Source of the DNA: Pseudomonas sp. LP_7_YM
GTDB taxonomy: Bacteria; Pseudomonadota; Gammaproteobacteria; Pseudomonadales; Pseudomonadaceae
Direction of reading: 5' to 3'
Length of the DNA: 64,000 bases
NCBI RefSeq assembly: GCF_004364435.1
Contig: NZ_SOCT01000013.1
Location: 54,789 to 118,788, forward strand
The number at the start of each line of letters is the position of its first letter. Position 1 is the first letter of the stretch. This document shows positions 1 to 9,060 of this stretch, in pieces. The notes under the pieces were generated by a model. That model did not search any database and was not told the DNA's origin. It saw only the letters and a program-made list of their open reading frames with translations. The position numbers were made by a program, and so were the translations under genes.

Positions 1-59
1 GCGTTCGCTGCCGTCGTAACCTGCGACGTCTTGTGCACGTTTCACGTCGATCTGCAGCT

Positions 60-980
60 TCAGACCTGAAACCGCTTTACAAACCGGACCTGCTCTCGGC
101 GCGCCACTTCCTGCACCACCGCCCTCACGCGCACCACAGTCCCCGGCAGTTTCTGCGCCAGTCGTGCCAGGGACAGCGGGGTCAAAGCGCCCAGCCTTGG
201 GTAGCCGCCAATGGTCTGCCGGTCGTTGAGCAGAATGATGGGCTGGCCGTCGGGTGGAACCTGAATTGCGCCCAGTGGGATGCCTTCGGAGATCATCGGT
301 CTGCCCTGGTAGACCAGTTCCGGCCCCATCAGACGCATGCCCATGCGATCAGCGCGGCTGTCGAGTGTCCAGTCGCTGTTGAAGGCGTCGAACAGACTCG
401 TCCCACTGAACTGGCCGATCTGCGCGCCGAGCACGACGTCCAGAGGCCGCTGATCGTTCAAGTCGGGGGTCAGATGATCGGCAAGCACTTGCAGCTCAAA
501 TGAGGTACCCGAGTAGTTCAGTTGATCACCTTCGCGCAGCGCCTTGCCGGAGCCGTCCAGCCCCCCCAGCCCTTCTCTGCCGACTGTGGCGCAGCTGCCC
601 AGTACCTCGAGTGCATCGAAACCGCCAGGCGCTGCGAGGTAGGCCCGCGCGCCGGAAATCGGCTGGATGAAGCGCAGTTGCTGGCCCTTGCGCAGAAAAA
701 AGCTGCGCCACGGTGTAATCGGGCGCTCGTCGAGCAAGGCGCCGAGGTCCGCGCCGGCCAGGGCTAGGCAGCAGTCCTCTTCGGCAATCAGGGTCAGGCC
801 ACCCAGCGTCACTTCGATCACTGCAGCATGCGGCGGGTTGTTCAGCAGTTTGTTGGCCCAGGCCATGGATACCCAATCCAGCGCGCCGCCTTGGGTCACG
901 CCCAGATGACGCACGCCGAAGCGGCCGGCGTCCTGCAGTTGGCACAACGGCGTACTGTGTTTAACCGTCAGCGCACTCAT
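60..980 (-). CDS. pxpC: 5-oxoprolinase subunit PxpC
   Basis: 306 residues of the biotin-dependent carboxyltransferase/KipA family. PxpA, PxpB and PxpC together hydrolyse 5-oxoproline to glutamate with ATP in the cytoplasm. The family signature near the N-terminus (QDAGRFGVRHLGV, then GALDW) and the motif LNDRQTIGGYPRLG near the C-terminus are present. The start overlaps the end of pxpB by four bases (ATGA), so the genes are translationally coupled, and the order pxpA-pxpB-pxpC supports the call. The 59 bases downstream to the window edge may begin another gene but are too short to judge. Confidence 0.93.
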   Translation of the reverse strand: MSALTVKHSTPLCQLQDAGRFGVRHLGVTQGGALDWVSMAWANKLLNNPPHAAVIEVTLGGLTLIAEEDCCLALAGADLGALLDERPITPWRSFFLRKGQQLRFIQPISGARAYLAAPGGFDALEVLGSCATVGREGLGGLDGSGKALREGDQLNYSGTSFELQVLADHLTPDLNDQRPLDVVLGAQIGQFSGTSLFDAFNSDWTLDSRADRMGMRLMGPELVYQGRPMISEGIPLGAIQVPPDGQPIILLNDRQTIGGYPRLGALTPLSLARLAQKLPGTVVRVRAVVQEVARREQVRFVKRFQV

Positions 981-1681
981 AGCAGCGCTTCCAGCGGGGT
1001 ATCGTCGCCGCCCAGACGAATGAATTCGTCGTGATCGATGGCCGCGAAACGCACCATATCGCCGGGCTGCATGAGGCTGTAGCCATCAATTTCACGATCA
1101 AACAGCATGGCCGGGGTGCGGCCGAGGATATTCCAGCCGCCGGGCGATTCCAGCGGGTAGGCGGCGGTCTGCCGTTCGGCGATGCCCACGCTCCCCGCCG
1201 CGACCCGTTTGCGCGGGGTCTTGATGCGTGGCGCGGCGAGGGCGTCTTCAACCAATCCCATAAACGCGAAGCCCGGCGCGAAACCCAAGGCGAACACCTG
1301 ATACTCGCGCTGGCTGTGACGCTTGATCACTTCGCCCACCGGCAACCCGCTGCGCTCGGACAGTAACCTCAGTTCGGGCCCGACGCTGAGGTCGTACCAG
1401 ACTGGCAACACGTGCTGCCTGCCGCCGCTTGCGGCGCCGGGCGACAGGTCGTGCAACACGTTGACGATGATTTCACGGGCCTGCTGCGGATCCAGCGCTA
1501 TCAGGTCGTAATGCACCATCAAGGTGGTGTAGGACGGCACCAGATCAATCAGATGCGCGCCAAAGCCCTCGTGCAGGCGCAGGCTGGCGGCGAGCATCCA
1601 CGGCATGTTGGCCTCATCTATGGCGTCGAACAGGCGCACCATCAGGCAGTCGATTGCGACGACTTCGATACGCGGATTCAT
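977..1681 (-). CDS. pxpB: 5-oxoprolinase subunit PxpB (KipI family)
   Basis: 234 residues, the usual length. Family motifs seen: VHYDLIALDP in the N-terminal half, then the run from GFAPGFAFMGL through TPRKRVAAGSVGIA to SPGGWNILGRTP, typical of the cyclophilin-like KipI/allophanate-hydrolase subunit fold. It partners PxpC to couple ATP use to ring opening of 5-oxoproline. The start overlaps the pxpA stop by four bases. The context of pxpA upstream and pxpC downstream leaves little doubt. Confidence 0.93.
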   Translation of the reverse strand: MNPRIEVVAIDCLMVRLFDAIDEANMPWMLAASLRLHEGFGAHLIDLVPSYTTLMVHYDLIALDPQQAREIIVNVLHDLSPGAASGGRQHVLPVWYDLSVGPELRLLSERSGLPVGEVIKRHSQREYQVFALGFAPGFAFMGLVEDALAAPRIKTPRKRVAAGSVGIAERQTAAYPLESPGGWNILGRTPAMLFDREIDGYSLMQPGDMVRFAAIDHDEFIRLGGDDTPLEALL

Positions 1682-2430
1682 GAACCGGACGTCTTGCTCA
1701 AGGCCTCGCGTATGCGCTGCACCGCCGCGATGGAACTGGCGTTGTCACCGTGCACGCAGAGTGTATCGACCTTCAGCAGCAGTTCGCTGCCGTCGCTGGC
1801 GATCAGGGCTTGCCCGCGGGATAAGGTAAGGGCCTGACCAACGATCAGCTCCGGGTCATGATGCACCGCGCCTGGCAAAGTCCGTGAAACCAGCCGGCCA
1901 ACACTGTCATAGGCCCGGTCGGCAAAGGCTTCGAACCACAGCGTGACGCTGAACTCATCGGCGATGGCCTGCGCTACGCTGTTGTCGCGCATCGACAGCA
2001 ACATCAGCGGCAATTGCGGGCTGTAGCGTGCGATACCCTCGATCACCGCACGCAGCTGGGCGGGATTGGCCATCATGTCGTTGTACATCGCGCCATGAGG
2101 TTTGACATAGCTGACGCGCCCGCCCTGGGCACGACAGACGCCATCGAGCGCGCCAATCTGATAATGCAGCAGGTCCTGGATTTCCTGCGTCGTGCACGCC
2201 ATGGAGCGACGTCCGAACCCGACCAGATCGGGGTATGCCGGGTGCGCGCCGAGGGTGACGTTGTGACTCAACGCCAAGGCCACCGTCTTGCGCATGACAC
2301 TGGGGTCTCCGGCGTGAAAGCCGCAGGCGATGTTGGCGCAATCGATGTAAGGCATGACTTCGGCGTCGAGCCCCATGGTCCAGGCGCCGTAGCTTTCGCC
2401 AATATCGCAATTCAATAACAGGCGGCCCAA
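1678..2430 (-). CDS. pxpA: 5-oxoprolinase subunit PxpA (LamB/YcsF family)
   Basis: About 250 residues. The reading frame is open further upstream, but the family starts just before LLNCDIGESYGAW. I place the start at the TTG at 2430, which has AGGAGA six bases upstream. Conserved motifs: CNIACGFHAGDP, GAHPAYPD, VKPHGAMYN and EAFADRAYD. It is the catalytic-core subunit of the prokaryotic 5-oxoprolinase and the first gene of the pxpABC operon. The longer upstream extension has a composition unlike the family and is rejected. Confidence 0.92.
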   Translation of the reverse strand: MGRLLLNCDIGESYGAWTMGLDAEVMPYIDCANIACGFHAGDPSVMRKTVALALSHNVTLGAHPAYPDLVGFGRRSMACTTQEIQDLLHYQIGALDGVCRAQGGRVSYVKPHGAMYNDMMANPAQLRAVIEGIARYSPQLPLMLLSMRDNSVAQAIADEFSVTLWFEAFADRAYDSVGRLVSRTLPGAVHHDPELIVGQALTLSRGQALIASDGSELLLKVDTLCVHGDNASSIAAVQRIREALSKTSGS

Positions 2431-2704
2431 GGCTTGTCTCCTGTGCGGATGAAGGTGAAGGACACGCTGAGTGTACGCCTGCAACGCTTGTCTTTGCAGC
2501 GCTGGCACCGCTGTCGTCTGCTGGAAGAAATCCGCCCCGGAATTCATCGCTGCACGGACCTCGCGCCCAGGCGCGCAGCCATTTTCTGTGGGGGAATTCA
2601 CTGGCGATGCGCTTGATCAACCCTGCATTTATGTCGCTTGCACTGGCTGCTTGCGTATGAATCGCTCCCACAGAATTGCTGTCAGGACCCCGACAACGGC
2701 ACCC

Positions 2705-3229
2705 TTAACGCGAGTCGCGATTGACCGGACGCACGTGATGCCGCCCCACGAACACCCAGTCGATAAACAGGACGAAGCTTTCGATTACCAGCGAGAACAG
2801 CAACGCGCAAATCAGGCCCCAGCCGATGACTTGCGGTGACAGGAGCACCTGCCAGGTGTAGCCGTTCCATGTCTCATTGCGGATGTCTGGATCGGCAGCA
2901 GTCAGCACGTGCCAGGCCCGCGTATACCAAGGACCTTGCAGCGCCTGCCATTCACGATCCAGCATTTGCGTGCGGCTCAGCAGATTGCTGATGTTGTTGG
3001 CGTCGGTGCGAAAAACCGGGTCATCGCTGCTGCGGTAATGCTGGATCAGCGCCTGCACATCGCCATTGAAGAAGCGCTGGGCCGTGTCGCTGTAGCCGCG
3101 CAGATTCTGCTGCGCTTCCATCAGATGCGCCTCGACGCGCTTGCCGTAATCGCTGATGAAGCCGGGAATCTGCACGCCGATCAACAGGCCTGCCGTGAAT
3201 AACACCAGTCGCACATAGCTTCGCAGCAT
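2705..3229 (-). CDS. DUF2937 family membrane protein
   Basis: 174 residues starting at the ATG at 3229, which has GAGAGGG upstream. A longer frame to 3322 has no good ribosome site. There are two hydrophobic segments, one at the N-terminus (around VLFTAGLLIGVQIPGF) and one near the C-terminus (around VIGWGLICALLFSLVIE). A helical charged region between them would face the periplasm. It resembles the DUF2937 family by memory of its layout; the function is unknown. It lies 13 bp downstream of the glutamine amidotransferase gene and may be cotranscribed with it. Confidence 0.7.
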   Translation of the reverse strand: MLRSYVRLVLFTAGLLIGVQIPGFISDYGKRVEAHLMEAQQNLRGYSDTAQRFFNGDVQALIQHYRSSDDPVFRTDANNISNLLSRTQMLDREWQALQGPWYTRAWHVLTAADPDIRNETWNGYTWQVLLSPQVIGWGLICALLFSLVIESFVLFIDWVFVGRHHVRPVNRDSR

Positions 3230-3242
3230 AGATCCCTCTCTG

Positions 3243-4016
3243 TCAGGTTCGGCCTTCGGCCACGCATTCGCCACGACGCCAGAGGCTCCAGTGCCCCGGC
3301 TCGTAGCGATTCCAGGTTTCATCTTCGGTCAAGGGCTCGGTGGCGATGACAGTGACCACATCGTTGGGCGTCGTCTCTGCCTGGAAGTCGACGATCATGT
3401 CGACATCCTTGAGCCGCGCCGGCCCGAACGGCGCTCGCCGGGTGATGTGCACCAACTTGGTGGAGCAGAAACAGAACAGCCAGTCCCCATCGCTGAGCAG
3501 GCCGTTGAACACGCCTTTGCTTCGATATTCGCTGCAGGCCTGAACCAGCGTCGGTAGCAACCGCTCGATCTCGACAGGCTCGGGAAACCCCTCGCGCACC
3601 CGGTTCAACAGGTCGCAGAATGCAGCCTCGCTGTCCGTATCGCCGACCGGCCGATAGAACGTGACGCTGGGGTGAAAATCCGCCAGTTGGCCGTTATGCG
3701 CGAAGCACCAGTTACGGCCCCACAGCTCGCGGACAAAAGGATGGGTATTGGACAGGCACACCCTGCCGACGTTGGCCTGACGAATATGGCCGATGACGAC
3801 TTCACTCTTTATCGGGTATCGCTGTACCAGTTGCGCGACCTCGGACTCGCTGCTGGCGGCCGGGTCCTGAAACAGCCGCAACCCGCGTCCTTCGTAAAAG
3901 CCGATGCCCCAACCATCACGGTGAGGCCCGGTTCGACCGCCCCGCTGCATGAGCCCGGTAAAGCTGAAGACGATGTCGGTCGGTACGTTGGCACTCATGC
4001 CCAGAAGTTCACACAT
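3243..4016 (-). CDS. class II glutamine amidotransferase (YafJ type)
   Basis: 257 residues. The sequence starts MCELLGMSAN, so Cys2 becomes the N-terminal nucleophile after Met removal, as in Ntn-type glutaminases. GGRTGPHRDGWGIGFYEG, GHIRQANVG and NTHPFVRELWGRNWCFAHNGQ match the YafJ group. The family hydrolyses glutamine amide; the acceptor substrate of YafJ proteins is not established. Single-domain, full length, and probably cytoplasmic. Confidence 0.9.
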   Translation of the reverse strand: MCELLGMSANVPTDIVFSFTGLMQRGGRTGPHRDGWGIGFYEGRGLRLFQDPAASSESEVAQLVQRYPIKSEVVIGHIRQANVGRVCLSNTHPFVRELWGRNWCFAHNGQLADFHPSVTFYRPVGDTDSEAAFCDLLNRVREGFPEPVEIERLLPTLVQACSEYRSKGVFNGLLSDGDWLFCFCSTKLVHITRRAPFGPARLKDVDMIVDFQAETTPNDVVTVIATEPLTEDETWNRYEPGHWSLWRRGECVAEGRT

Positions 4017-4064
4017 GCTCGGCGCTCGATGGATTCAACAGCATGTTGGCCTGGTGCAGGCCGG

Positions 4065-4574
4065 TCACAGCTTGGGCTCGACCCGGTAACGACCGCCTGG
4101 CGCTGAGTTTATGCCCTTGGCGGGCTCGGCGGACGTGCTGGCGTAGCGGTCGGCATCTTGCGACGCGAAGGGTTGGTCATCTTCCTTCTGCTCGGCGGCA
4201 GCGTGTGCGGCAGCGGCTTCGGCATGGGCCTGACGAGCCTTTTTCTTGCGCAAAAACGGCAGCCGGATCAGCGCAAAAATGAAGTACAGCCCCAAGGCGA
4301 CTGCGCCATAGGTGGACAGGTCGAGCGCCGCGCGCCAGACGTTGTTGCCGACCTTGAGGCCGAGATCCAGGGCGCTGATGGCCAGGGCCGGGGCGTATTT
4401 TTCTTTCACCGGATCGATGACGGTCGGGCAGAACAGCAGGACCGCACCGATGACCCGCAGCGGTTCGCGCAGGTAGCGCCACATCCAGCCGGTCAGCTTG
4501 AACCACACCAACAGACAGCCCAACGCAGCAAATGCGTAAAGGCCCCAGGCAATCAGATAGTCGTTGTCGGTCAT
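4065..4574 (-). CDS. small inner-membrane protein, unknown function
   Basis: 169 residues from the ATG at 4574 (MTDNDYLIAWGLYAF). The ribosome site is weak. The longer open frame to 4760 overlaps the 5' end of the divergent ptrB gene. Hydrophobic segments occur around residues 6-24, 41-52 and 88-106. The C-terminal third is charged and rich in Lys, Ala, Glu and Gln and should be cytoplasmic. It is divergent from ptrB. I recognise no family with confidence; it looks like a conserved Pseudomonas membrane protein. Confidence 0.65.
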   Translation of the reverse strand: MTDNDYLIAWGLYAFAALGCLLVWFKLTGWMWRYLREPLRVIGAVLLFCPTVIDPVKEKYAPALAISALDLGLKVGNNVWRAALDLSTYGAVALGLYFIFALIRLPFLRKKKARQAHAEAAAAHAAAEQKEDDQPFASQDADRYASTSAEPAKGINSAPGGRYRVEPKL

Positions 4575-4716
4575 GACGTCCGTGGTAAGGCAGGTAGAGA
4601 GGCGCTTATGATAACGACTTTTCGCAAGCCCGGCTTCCCCGGCTTCAGTTATCGGTCCGCGACGCCACGTGCAGGCGTCACCTGAGCGGCCCGCTTCACT
4701 TTTGAGAGAGCCCAGC

Positions 4717-6774
4717 ATGCCTTTTTCCGACATTGATTCCCGCGCACCGCTTGCCCGCAAGGCTGACGGCGCCGATCCGTATGCCTGGCTGCAGCATCGC
4801 GACGCCGATGAGGTGCTCGATTACCTCAAGGCGGAAAACGACTATCAGGAGCGTCAACTCAACGATCAACAGGCCCTGCGCGAAACCCTGTTTCAGGAAA
4901 TAAAGGGGCGCATCCTTGAAACCGACCTGTCGCTGCCCTCGCCATGGGGGCCGTACCTGTATTACACCCGCACGACCGAAGGCGACGAATACGCCCGCCA
5001 CTATCGTTGCCCGCGCCCTGCCGACGATTCGCAGACGATCGACGAGCGCGCCGAAGAGCTACTCCTGGATCCAAACGCGCTGGCCAATGGTAGCTTCTTT
5101 TCACTTGGCGCTTTCAGCATCAGCCCTGACCATCAGCGTCTGGCGTACAGCTTGGACACCAGCGGCGAAGAGGTTTATCAGCTGCATGTCAAGGAACTGA
5201 GCACAGGCGACGTCACCACGTTGCCGTTCGAAGACTGCGATGGCAGCATGACCTGGGCCAATGACAGCCGGACTCTGTTCTTCGGCGAACTGGACGACAC
5301 CCATCGCCCATACAGGCTTTATCGACACCTCCTGGGCGAGGACTCGGCGCAATTGGTCTTCGAAGAGCCGGACGGACGGTTCTTCCTGCATTGCTATCGC
5401 TCCAGCTCCGAGCGCCAACTGGTGCTGGCCCTGGACAGCAAGACCACCAGCGAAAGCTGGGTGCTGGACGCCGGTAAACCCGAGCAAGCGTTCGTGTGCA
5501 TGGCGCCACGCAGCGAAGGCCACGAATACTCGGTGGACCATGGCCTGATCGACGGTAGCTGGAGCTGGCTGATTCGCAGCAACCAGGCCGGTATCAACTT
5601 CGCCCTGTTCCAGGCTGTCGAGCAAACCGGCGGTGTGCCTGAGCGCAAGGACTGGCAAACACTGATTCTGCACAGCGATACGGTCATGCTCGACGGCTTC
5701 AGTCTTAACGCCAAGGGTCTGACCTTGAGCTTGCGTGAAGGCGGCCTGCCGATCGTCGAGGTACACCCTCAGGGTTTGCCGGCTTATCGTGTGCAATTGC
5801 CGGATGCGGCCTACAACCTGTATGTGCAGGACACCCTTGAATTCGACAGCGACAAGATTCGCCTGCGTTATCAATCGCTGAATCGTCCGCCACAGGTGCG
5901 TCAATTGACCCTGGCGACCGCAGAGCAAGTGGTGCTCAAGGAAACCCCGGTGCTGGGCGTATTCGACGCCGAAGTCTATGTCAGTCAGCGCCTGTGGGCG
6001 ACCGCCGCTGATGGCACCCAGGTACCGATCAGCCTTGTGGTAAAGCGTGAACTGGCAGGTCAGCCAGTGCCGTTGTACCTCTACGGATATGGCGCCTACG
6101 GTGAAAGTCTCGACCCGTGGTTCTCCCACGCACGGCTCAGTCTGCTTGATCGCGGAATCGCCTTTGCCATCGCTCACGTGCGCGGCGGCGGCGAGTTGGG
6201 CGAAGCCTGGTATCGCAGTGGCAAGCAGGAGCACAAACAGAACACGTTCAGTGATTTCATTGCCTGCGCCGAACATCTGATTGCGGAAAAACTCACCACG
6301 GCTGAAAAACTGGTGATCAGCGGCGGCAGCGCCGGCGGGCTGTTGATCGGTGCCGTCGTTAACCAGCGCCCTGAGCTGTTCAAGGCGGCCATTGCCGAGG
6401 TGCCGTTCGTCGACGTGCTCAACACCATGCTCGACCCGGAGCTGCCACTGACCGTCACCGAATACGACGAATGGGGCAATCCGCAGGAACCGGAGGTCTA
6501 CGCTCGCATCAAGGCTTATGCACCGTACGAGAACGTCATCGCTCAAGCCTACCCGGCGATGCTGGTGATTGCCGGCTACAACGACAGCCGCGTGCAGTAT
6601 TGGGAGGCGGCCAAGTGGGTAGCGAAATTGCGCGATACCAAAACCGACGACAACCTGCTGCTGCTCAAGACCGAACTGGGTGCCGGGCACGGCGGAATGA
6701 GCGGTCGTTATCAGGGATTGCGTGACGTGGCGCTCGAATACGGTTTTATCTTCAAGGTATTGCAACTGGCCTGA
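4717..6774 (+). CDS. ptrB: oligopeptidase B (S9A family serine peptidase)
   Basis: 685 residues with an N-terminal seven-bladed propeller and a C-terminal alpha/beta hydrolase domain. The catalytic triad is visible: Ser about 538 in GGSAGG, Asp about 623 in GYNDSRVQYWE, and His about 658 in GAGHGGMSGRY. The motif AHVRGGGELGEAWY is also typical. The enzyme cleaves short peptides after basic residues in the cytoplasm. Start chosen at ATG 4717, preceded by GAGAGAG; it gives the familiar onset in which the RKADGADPYAWL segment lies near residue 11. The longer frame from 4669 lacks a ribosome site. Confidence 0.95.
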   Translation: MPFSDIDSRAPLARKADGADPYAWLQHRDADEVLDYLKAENDYQERQLNDQQALRETLFQEIKGRILETDLSLPSPWGPYLYYTRTTEGDEYARHYRCPRPADDSQTIDERAEELLLDPNALANGSFFSLGAFSISPDHQRLAYSLDTSGEEVYQLHVKELSTGDVTTLPFEDCDGSMTWANDSRTLFFGELDDTHRPYRLYRHLLGEDSAQLVFEEPDGRFFLHCYRSSSERQLVLALDSKTTSESWVLDAGKPEQAFVCMAPRSEGHEYSVDHGLIDGSWSWLIRSNQAGINFALFQAVEQTGGVPERKDWQTLILHSDTVMLDGFSLNAKGLTLSLREGGLPIVEVHPQGLPAYRVQLPDAAYNLYVQDTLEFDSDKIRLRYQSLNRPPQVRQLTLATAEQVVLKETPVLGVFDAEVYVSQRLWATAADGTQVPISLVVKRELAGQPVPLYLYGYGAYGESLDPWFSHARLSLLDRGIAFAIAHVRGGGELGEAWYRSGKQEHKQNTFSDFIACAEHLIAEKLTTAEKLVISGGSAGGLLIGAVVNQRPELFKAAIAEVPFVDVLNTMLDPELPLTVTEYDEWGNPQEPEVYARIKAYAPYENVIAQAYPAMLVIAGYNDSRVQYWEAAKWVAKLRDTKTDDNLLLLKTELGAGHGGMSGRYQGLRDVALEYGFIFKVLQLA

Positions 6775-6876
6775 GGAACTCCCTCCCGGCGCTTTGTCAT
6801 ATCAGACGGCATCCGGACGTTGTACGGTCCGGGCCTGTCTTGCTGGTCATCTTTCAATACAGAACAAGAACCTCCC

Positions 6877-7350
6877 ATGTCGACACCCTCATCACTGAAC
6901 ACGGAAATCCGCGAGATGCTGATGGACTGCGGTCTGTTCCTCGCCCTCACGCCTGCGGAGTCTGCTGCAGCAGCGGGCTATTTCAGCATCAGCGGCATCG
7001 AAAAAGGCGACGCCATCTTCAACGAAGGCGACGCCGGCACCTTCATGTGCATCATCCACTCGGGCACGGTCTCGGTGCAGAAGCTCAATGCGGACGGCAA
7101 ACAGGTGGAAACCGCCATTTTGCGTGGCGGTCGGGCGTTCGGGGAAATGGCGGTGCTGGATGGCGAACGGCGCTCGGCCAGTTGTATCGCGGCCTCTTCC
7201 TGCACCCTGCTGAATCTGGGCAAGGATTCGCTGGAAAAAATGCTCAACGAAGCGCCAAAAGCGGCAGCGAAGATCATCCGCGCGATTGCCGTGGCCATGT
7301 CCAGGCGGTTGCGGATGATGGATGGCAAGGTGTTGGCGCACCAGGAGTAG
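6877..7350 (+). CDS. cyclic nucleotide-binding domain protein
   Basis: 157 residues consisting of one cNMP-binding beta-roll. The phosphate-binding cassette reads FGEMAVLDGERRSASC at about residues 90-105. Unlike Crp/Fnr there is no C-terminal helix-turn-helix, so it is probably a stand-alone sensor or partner protein, not a DNA-binding regulator. Start at ATG 6877 (MSTPSSLNTEIREML); the open frame upstream overlaps the ptrB trailer and is not supported. The ribosome site is weak. The ligand (cAMP or c-di-GMP) cannot be told from sequence. Confidence 0.85.
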   Translation: MSTPSSLNTEIREMLMDCGLFLALTPAESAAAAGYFSISGIEKGDAIFNEGDAGTFMCIIHSGTVSVQKLNADGKQVETAILRGGRAFGEMAVLDGERRSASCIAASSCTLLNLGKDSLEKMLNEAPKAAAKIIRAIAVAMSRRLRMMDGKVLAHQE

Positions 7351-7391
7351 AACCTCCCACGGCGTCGTGGCCCTGCCTTTGTGGTCAATCC

Positions 7392-7676
7392 TTACGGACC
7401 CGGCTTGGCTGGCGAGATGCCCGGCAACGGCTCATCCTCCTTCGGTGGTCCAGGCTGGGGAATTTTCGGCAACAACGGCGGATTACCCTGCCCGCCCGCA
7501 CGCGGCACACTCGGCGGCGCCACTTGCGGGTAAGGCGTCGGCGTGGCCGTGCCGGGCGAGCCGGACGTCGCGGCAATCGGCTCGGGGGTATTGAGGACAG
7601 GCTGCAACGTTTCGGCAAATACCTGCGATACGCCAAGCATCGTCAAGGCAATCGCCGCTAGAATGGACCGCTTCAT
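7392..7676 (-). CDS. small proline-rich exported protein
   Basis: 94 residues. A signal peptide is clear (MKRSILAAIALTMLGVSQVFA, cleavage after VFA), followed by a low-complexity, Pro/Gly/Thr-rich mature part of about 70 residues. The start is ATG with GGAGG upstream. It is convergent with the cNMP-binding gene and divergent from the spermidine-synthase-like gene. No function can be inferred; it is probably periplasmic or surface associated. Confidence 0.65.
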   Translation of the reverse strand: MKRSILAAIALTMLGVSQVFAETLQPVLNTPEPIAATSGSPGTATPTPYPQVAPPSVPRAGGQGNPPLLPKIPQPGPPKEDEPLPGISPAKPGP

Positions 7677-7786
7677 CGTTGGCCTCCAGTGCCAATCTTT
7701 TGCTGGGACGCTCAGGCTACTCCTGCGCAGCGCTTTGCGCGCTGACAAATTGCTCTGCGCCCGGCCACGCTGCCACCGAGTTCTCC

Positions 7787-8473
7787 ATGAAACGTTTTGT
7801 TCTGCTCGACACCACCCCGATCCCTGATAACAGCGGCGCGCTGTGCCTGTTCGAGTACGGCGAGGATTTCGTGATCAAGATTCAGGGCGGCGACGGCGGC
7901 CAGTTGATGAACACACGCATGCACGGCTCCGAGGATGCGCTGGCCGAGATCCCTTGCAAGAAAGTTGCCTCACGTCTGCAACCCCGCGTGCTCATCGGCG
8001 GATTGGGCATGGGCTTCACCCTCGCCTCGGCGCTCAAGCACCTGGGCAAGAACGGCGAAGCGGTAGTGGCTGAGCTGGTGCCGGGCGTGGTTGAGTGGAA
8101 CCGCGGGCCGCTGGGCGAGAAATCCGGCAATCCGCTGCAGGATCCGCGCACTAAAGTGGTCATCCAGGACGTGGCCCAGGTGTTGAAGAGCGAGCCTCAG
8201 GGCTTCGACGCGATCATGCTCGACGTCGACAACGGCCCCGAAGGCCTGACGCAGAGGTCCAACAGCTGGCTGTATTCCTCCGGTGGTCTGGCCGCCTGCG
8301 CAAGCGCCTTGCGCTCCAAAGGTATATTGGCGGTGTGGTCTGCCAGCGCCGACGCCGCCTTCAGTGAAAAACTGCGCAAGGCCGGCTTCAAGGCCGAAGA
8401 GGTCAAGGTCTACGCCCACGGCAACAAAGGCACGCGGCACACGATCTGGATCGCAGAAAAACTCAAGGGCTGA
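7787..8473 (+). CDS. spermidine synthase-like methyltransferase-fold protein
   Basis: 228 residues. The Rossmann/SAM-type core is visible: VLIGGLGMGFTLASAL (glycine-rich loop), AVVAELVPGVVEWNR (acidic end of strand 2) and FDAIMLDVDNGPEGL. This is the organisation of spermidine-synthase-like proteins. Start at ATG 7787 (MKRFVLLDT); the upstream in-frame GTG at 7679 would overlap the divergent proline-rich gene. Family members of this short type are usually annotated as spermidine synthase, but the reaction is unproven; the real polyamine route in this window is nspC and its neighbour. Confidence 0.8.
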   Translation: MKRFVLLDTTPIPDNSGALCLFEYGEDFVIKIQGGDGGQLMNTRMHGSEDALAEIPCKKVASRLQPRVLIGGLGMGFTLASALKHLGKNGEAVVAELVPGVVEWNRGPLGEKSGNPLQDPRTKVVIQDVAQVLKSEPQGFDAIMLDVDNGPEGLTQRSNSWLYSSGGLAACASALRSKGILAVWSASADAAFSEKLRKAGFKAEEVKVYAHGNKGTRHTIWIAEKLKG

Positions 8474-8531
8474 GCGCAGCGCAAAGCGCTAGACTTGCTC
8501 CATTGCCAATAGAACACGAAACAGGTGACAC

Positions 8532-8909
8532 ATGAGTTCGGGAACGCCGACCAACACTTCCAAGCTCGACCGCATCCTCGCCGACGCCCAGCGTGATCGC
8601 GAGATGGGTTATCGCGACAAGGCTCTGCGCATGTATCCGCATGTCTGCGGCCGCTGTGCCCGCGAGTTTTCCGGCAAGCGCCTGAGCGAGCTGACCGTGC
8701 ATCACCGCGATCACAACCACGACAACAATCCACAGGATGGCTCCAACTGGGAGTTGCTGTGTCTTTACTGCCACGATAATGAACATTCGCGCTACACCGA
8801 TCAGCAGTACTTCTCCGACAGCTCGACCAGCAGCCCGAAAACCCCCAAGGCCACCCACAATCCCTTCGCCGCACTTGCAGGCCTGATGAAAAACAGCGAC
8901 GAGACTTAA
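8532..8909 (+). CDS. yajD: HNH nuclease family protein YajD
   Basis: 125 residues. An HNH zinc-finger nuclease core is clear: CGRCAREFSG, then LTVHHRDHNHDNNP, then WELLCLYCHDNEHSRY, giving two CxxC pairs and the catalytic His-His region. The C-terminus is Ser/Thr/Pro rich and ends in NPFAALAGLM. The start has AGGTGACAC upstream. It matches YajD in length and motif order; the cellular role is unknown. Confidence 0.88.
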   Translation: MSSGTPTNTSKLDRILADAQRDREMGYRDKALRMYPHVCGRCAREFSGKRLSELTVHHRDHNHDNNPQDGSNWELLCLYCHDNEHSRYTDQQYFSDSSTSSPKTPKATHNPFAALAGLMKNSDET

Positions 8910-9005
8910 GCCGCAGGCTTTGAGCTACAAGCCGCAAGCCAAGGCAGCACCTGTGAGTAGTTCTCTCGCATTGCGCTTTTAACTGGCGGCTTGACGCTCG
9001 AAACT
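8908..9005 (+). repeat. REP-like inverted repeat between yajD and the RNA methyltransferase
   Basis: The intergenic stretch carries CAAGCCGC near 8930 and its exact complement GCGGCTTG near 8986, with several variants of AAGCCGCAAGCC. This is the look of REP-type extragenic palindromes common in Pseudomonas. A single imperfect copy; the assignment is tentative. Confidence 0.35.
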
Positions 9006-9060
9006 CGGCGCTGCTTTTGTGCCGTATAATCCTGCGCTTTCTCTGAAGAGCACCCTCCCC

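Noticed and set aside
5101..6765. Long minus-strand open frame (554 codons) opposite ptrB
   Set aside because: It is fully antisense to a certain gene, has no family motif, and is explained by GC-rich codon bias.
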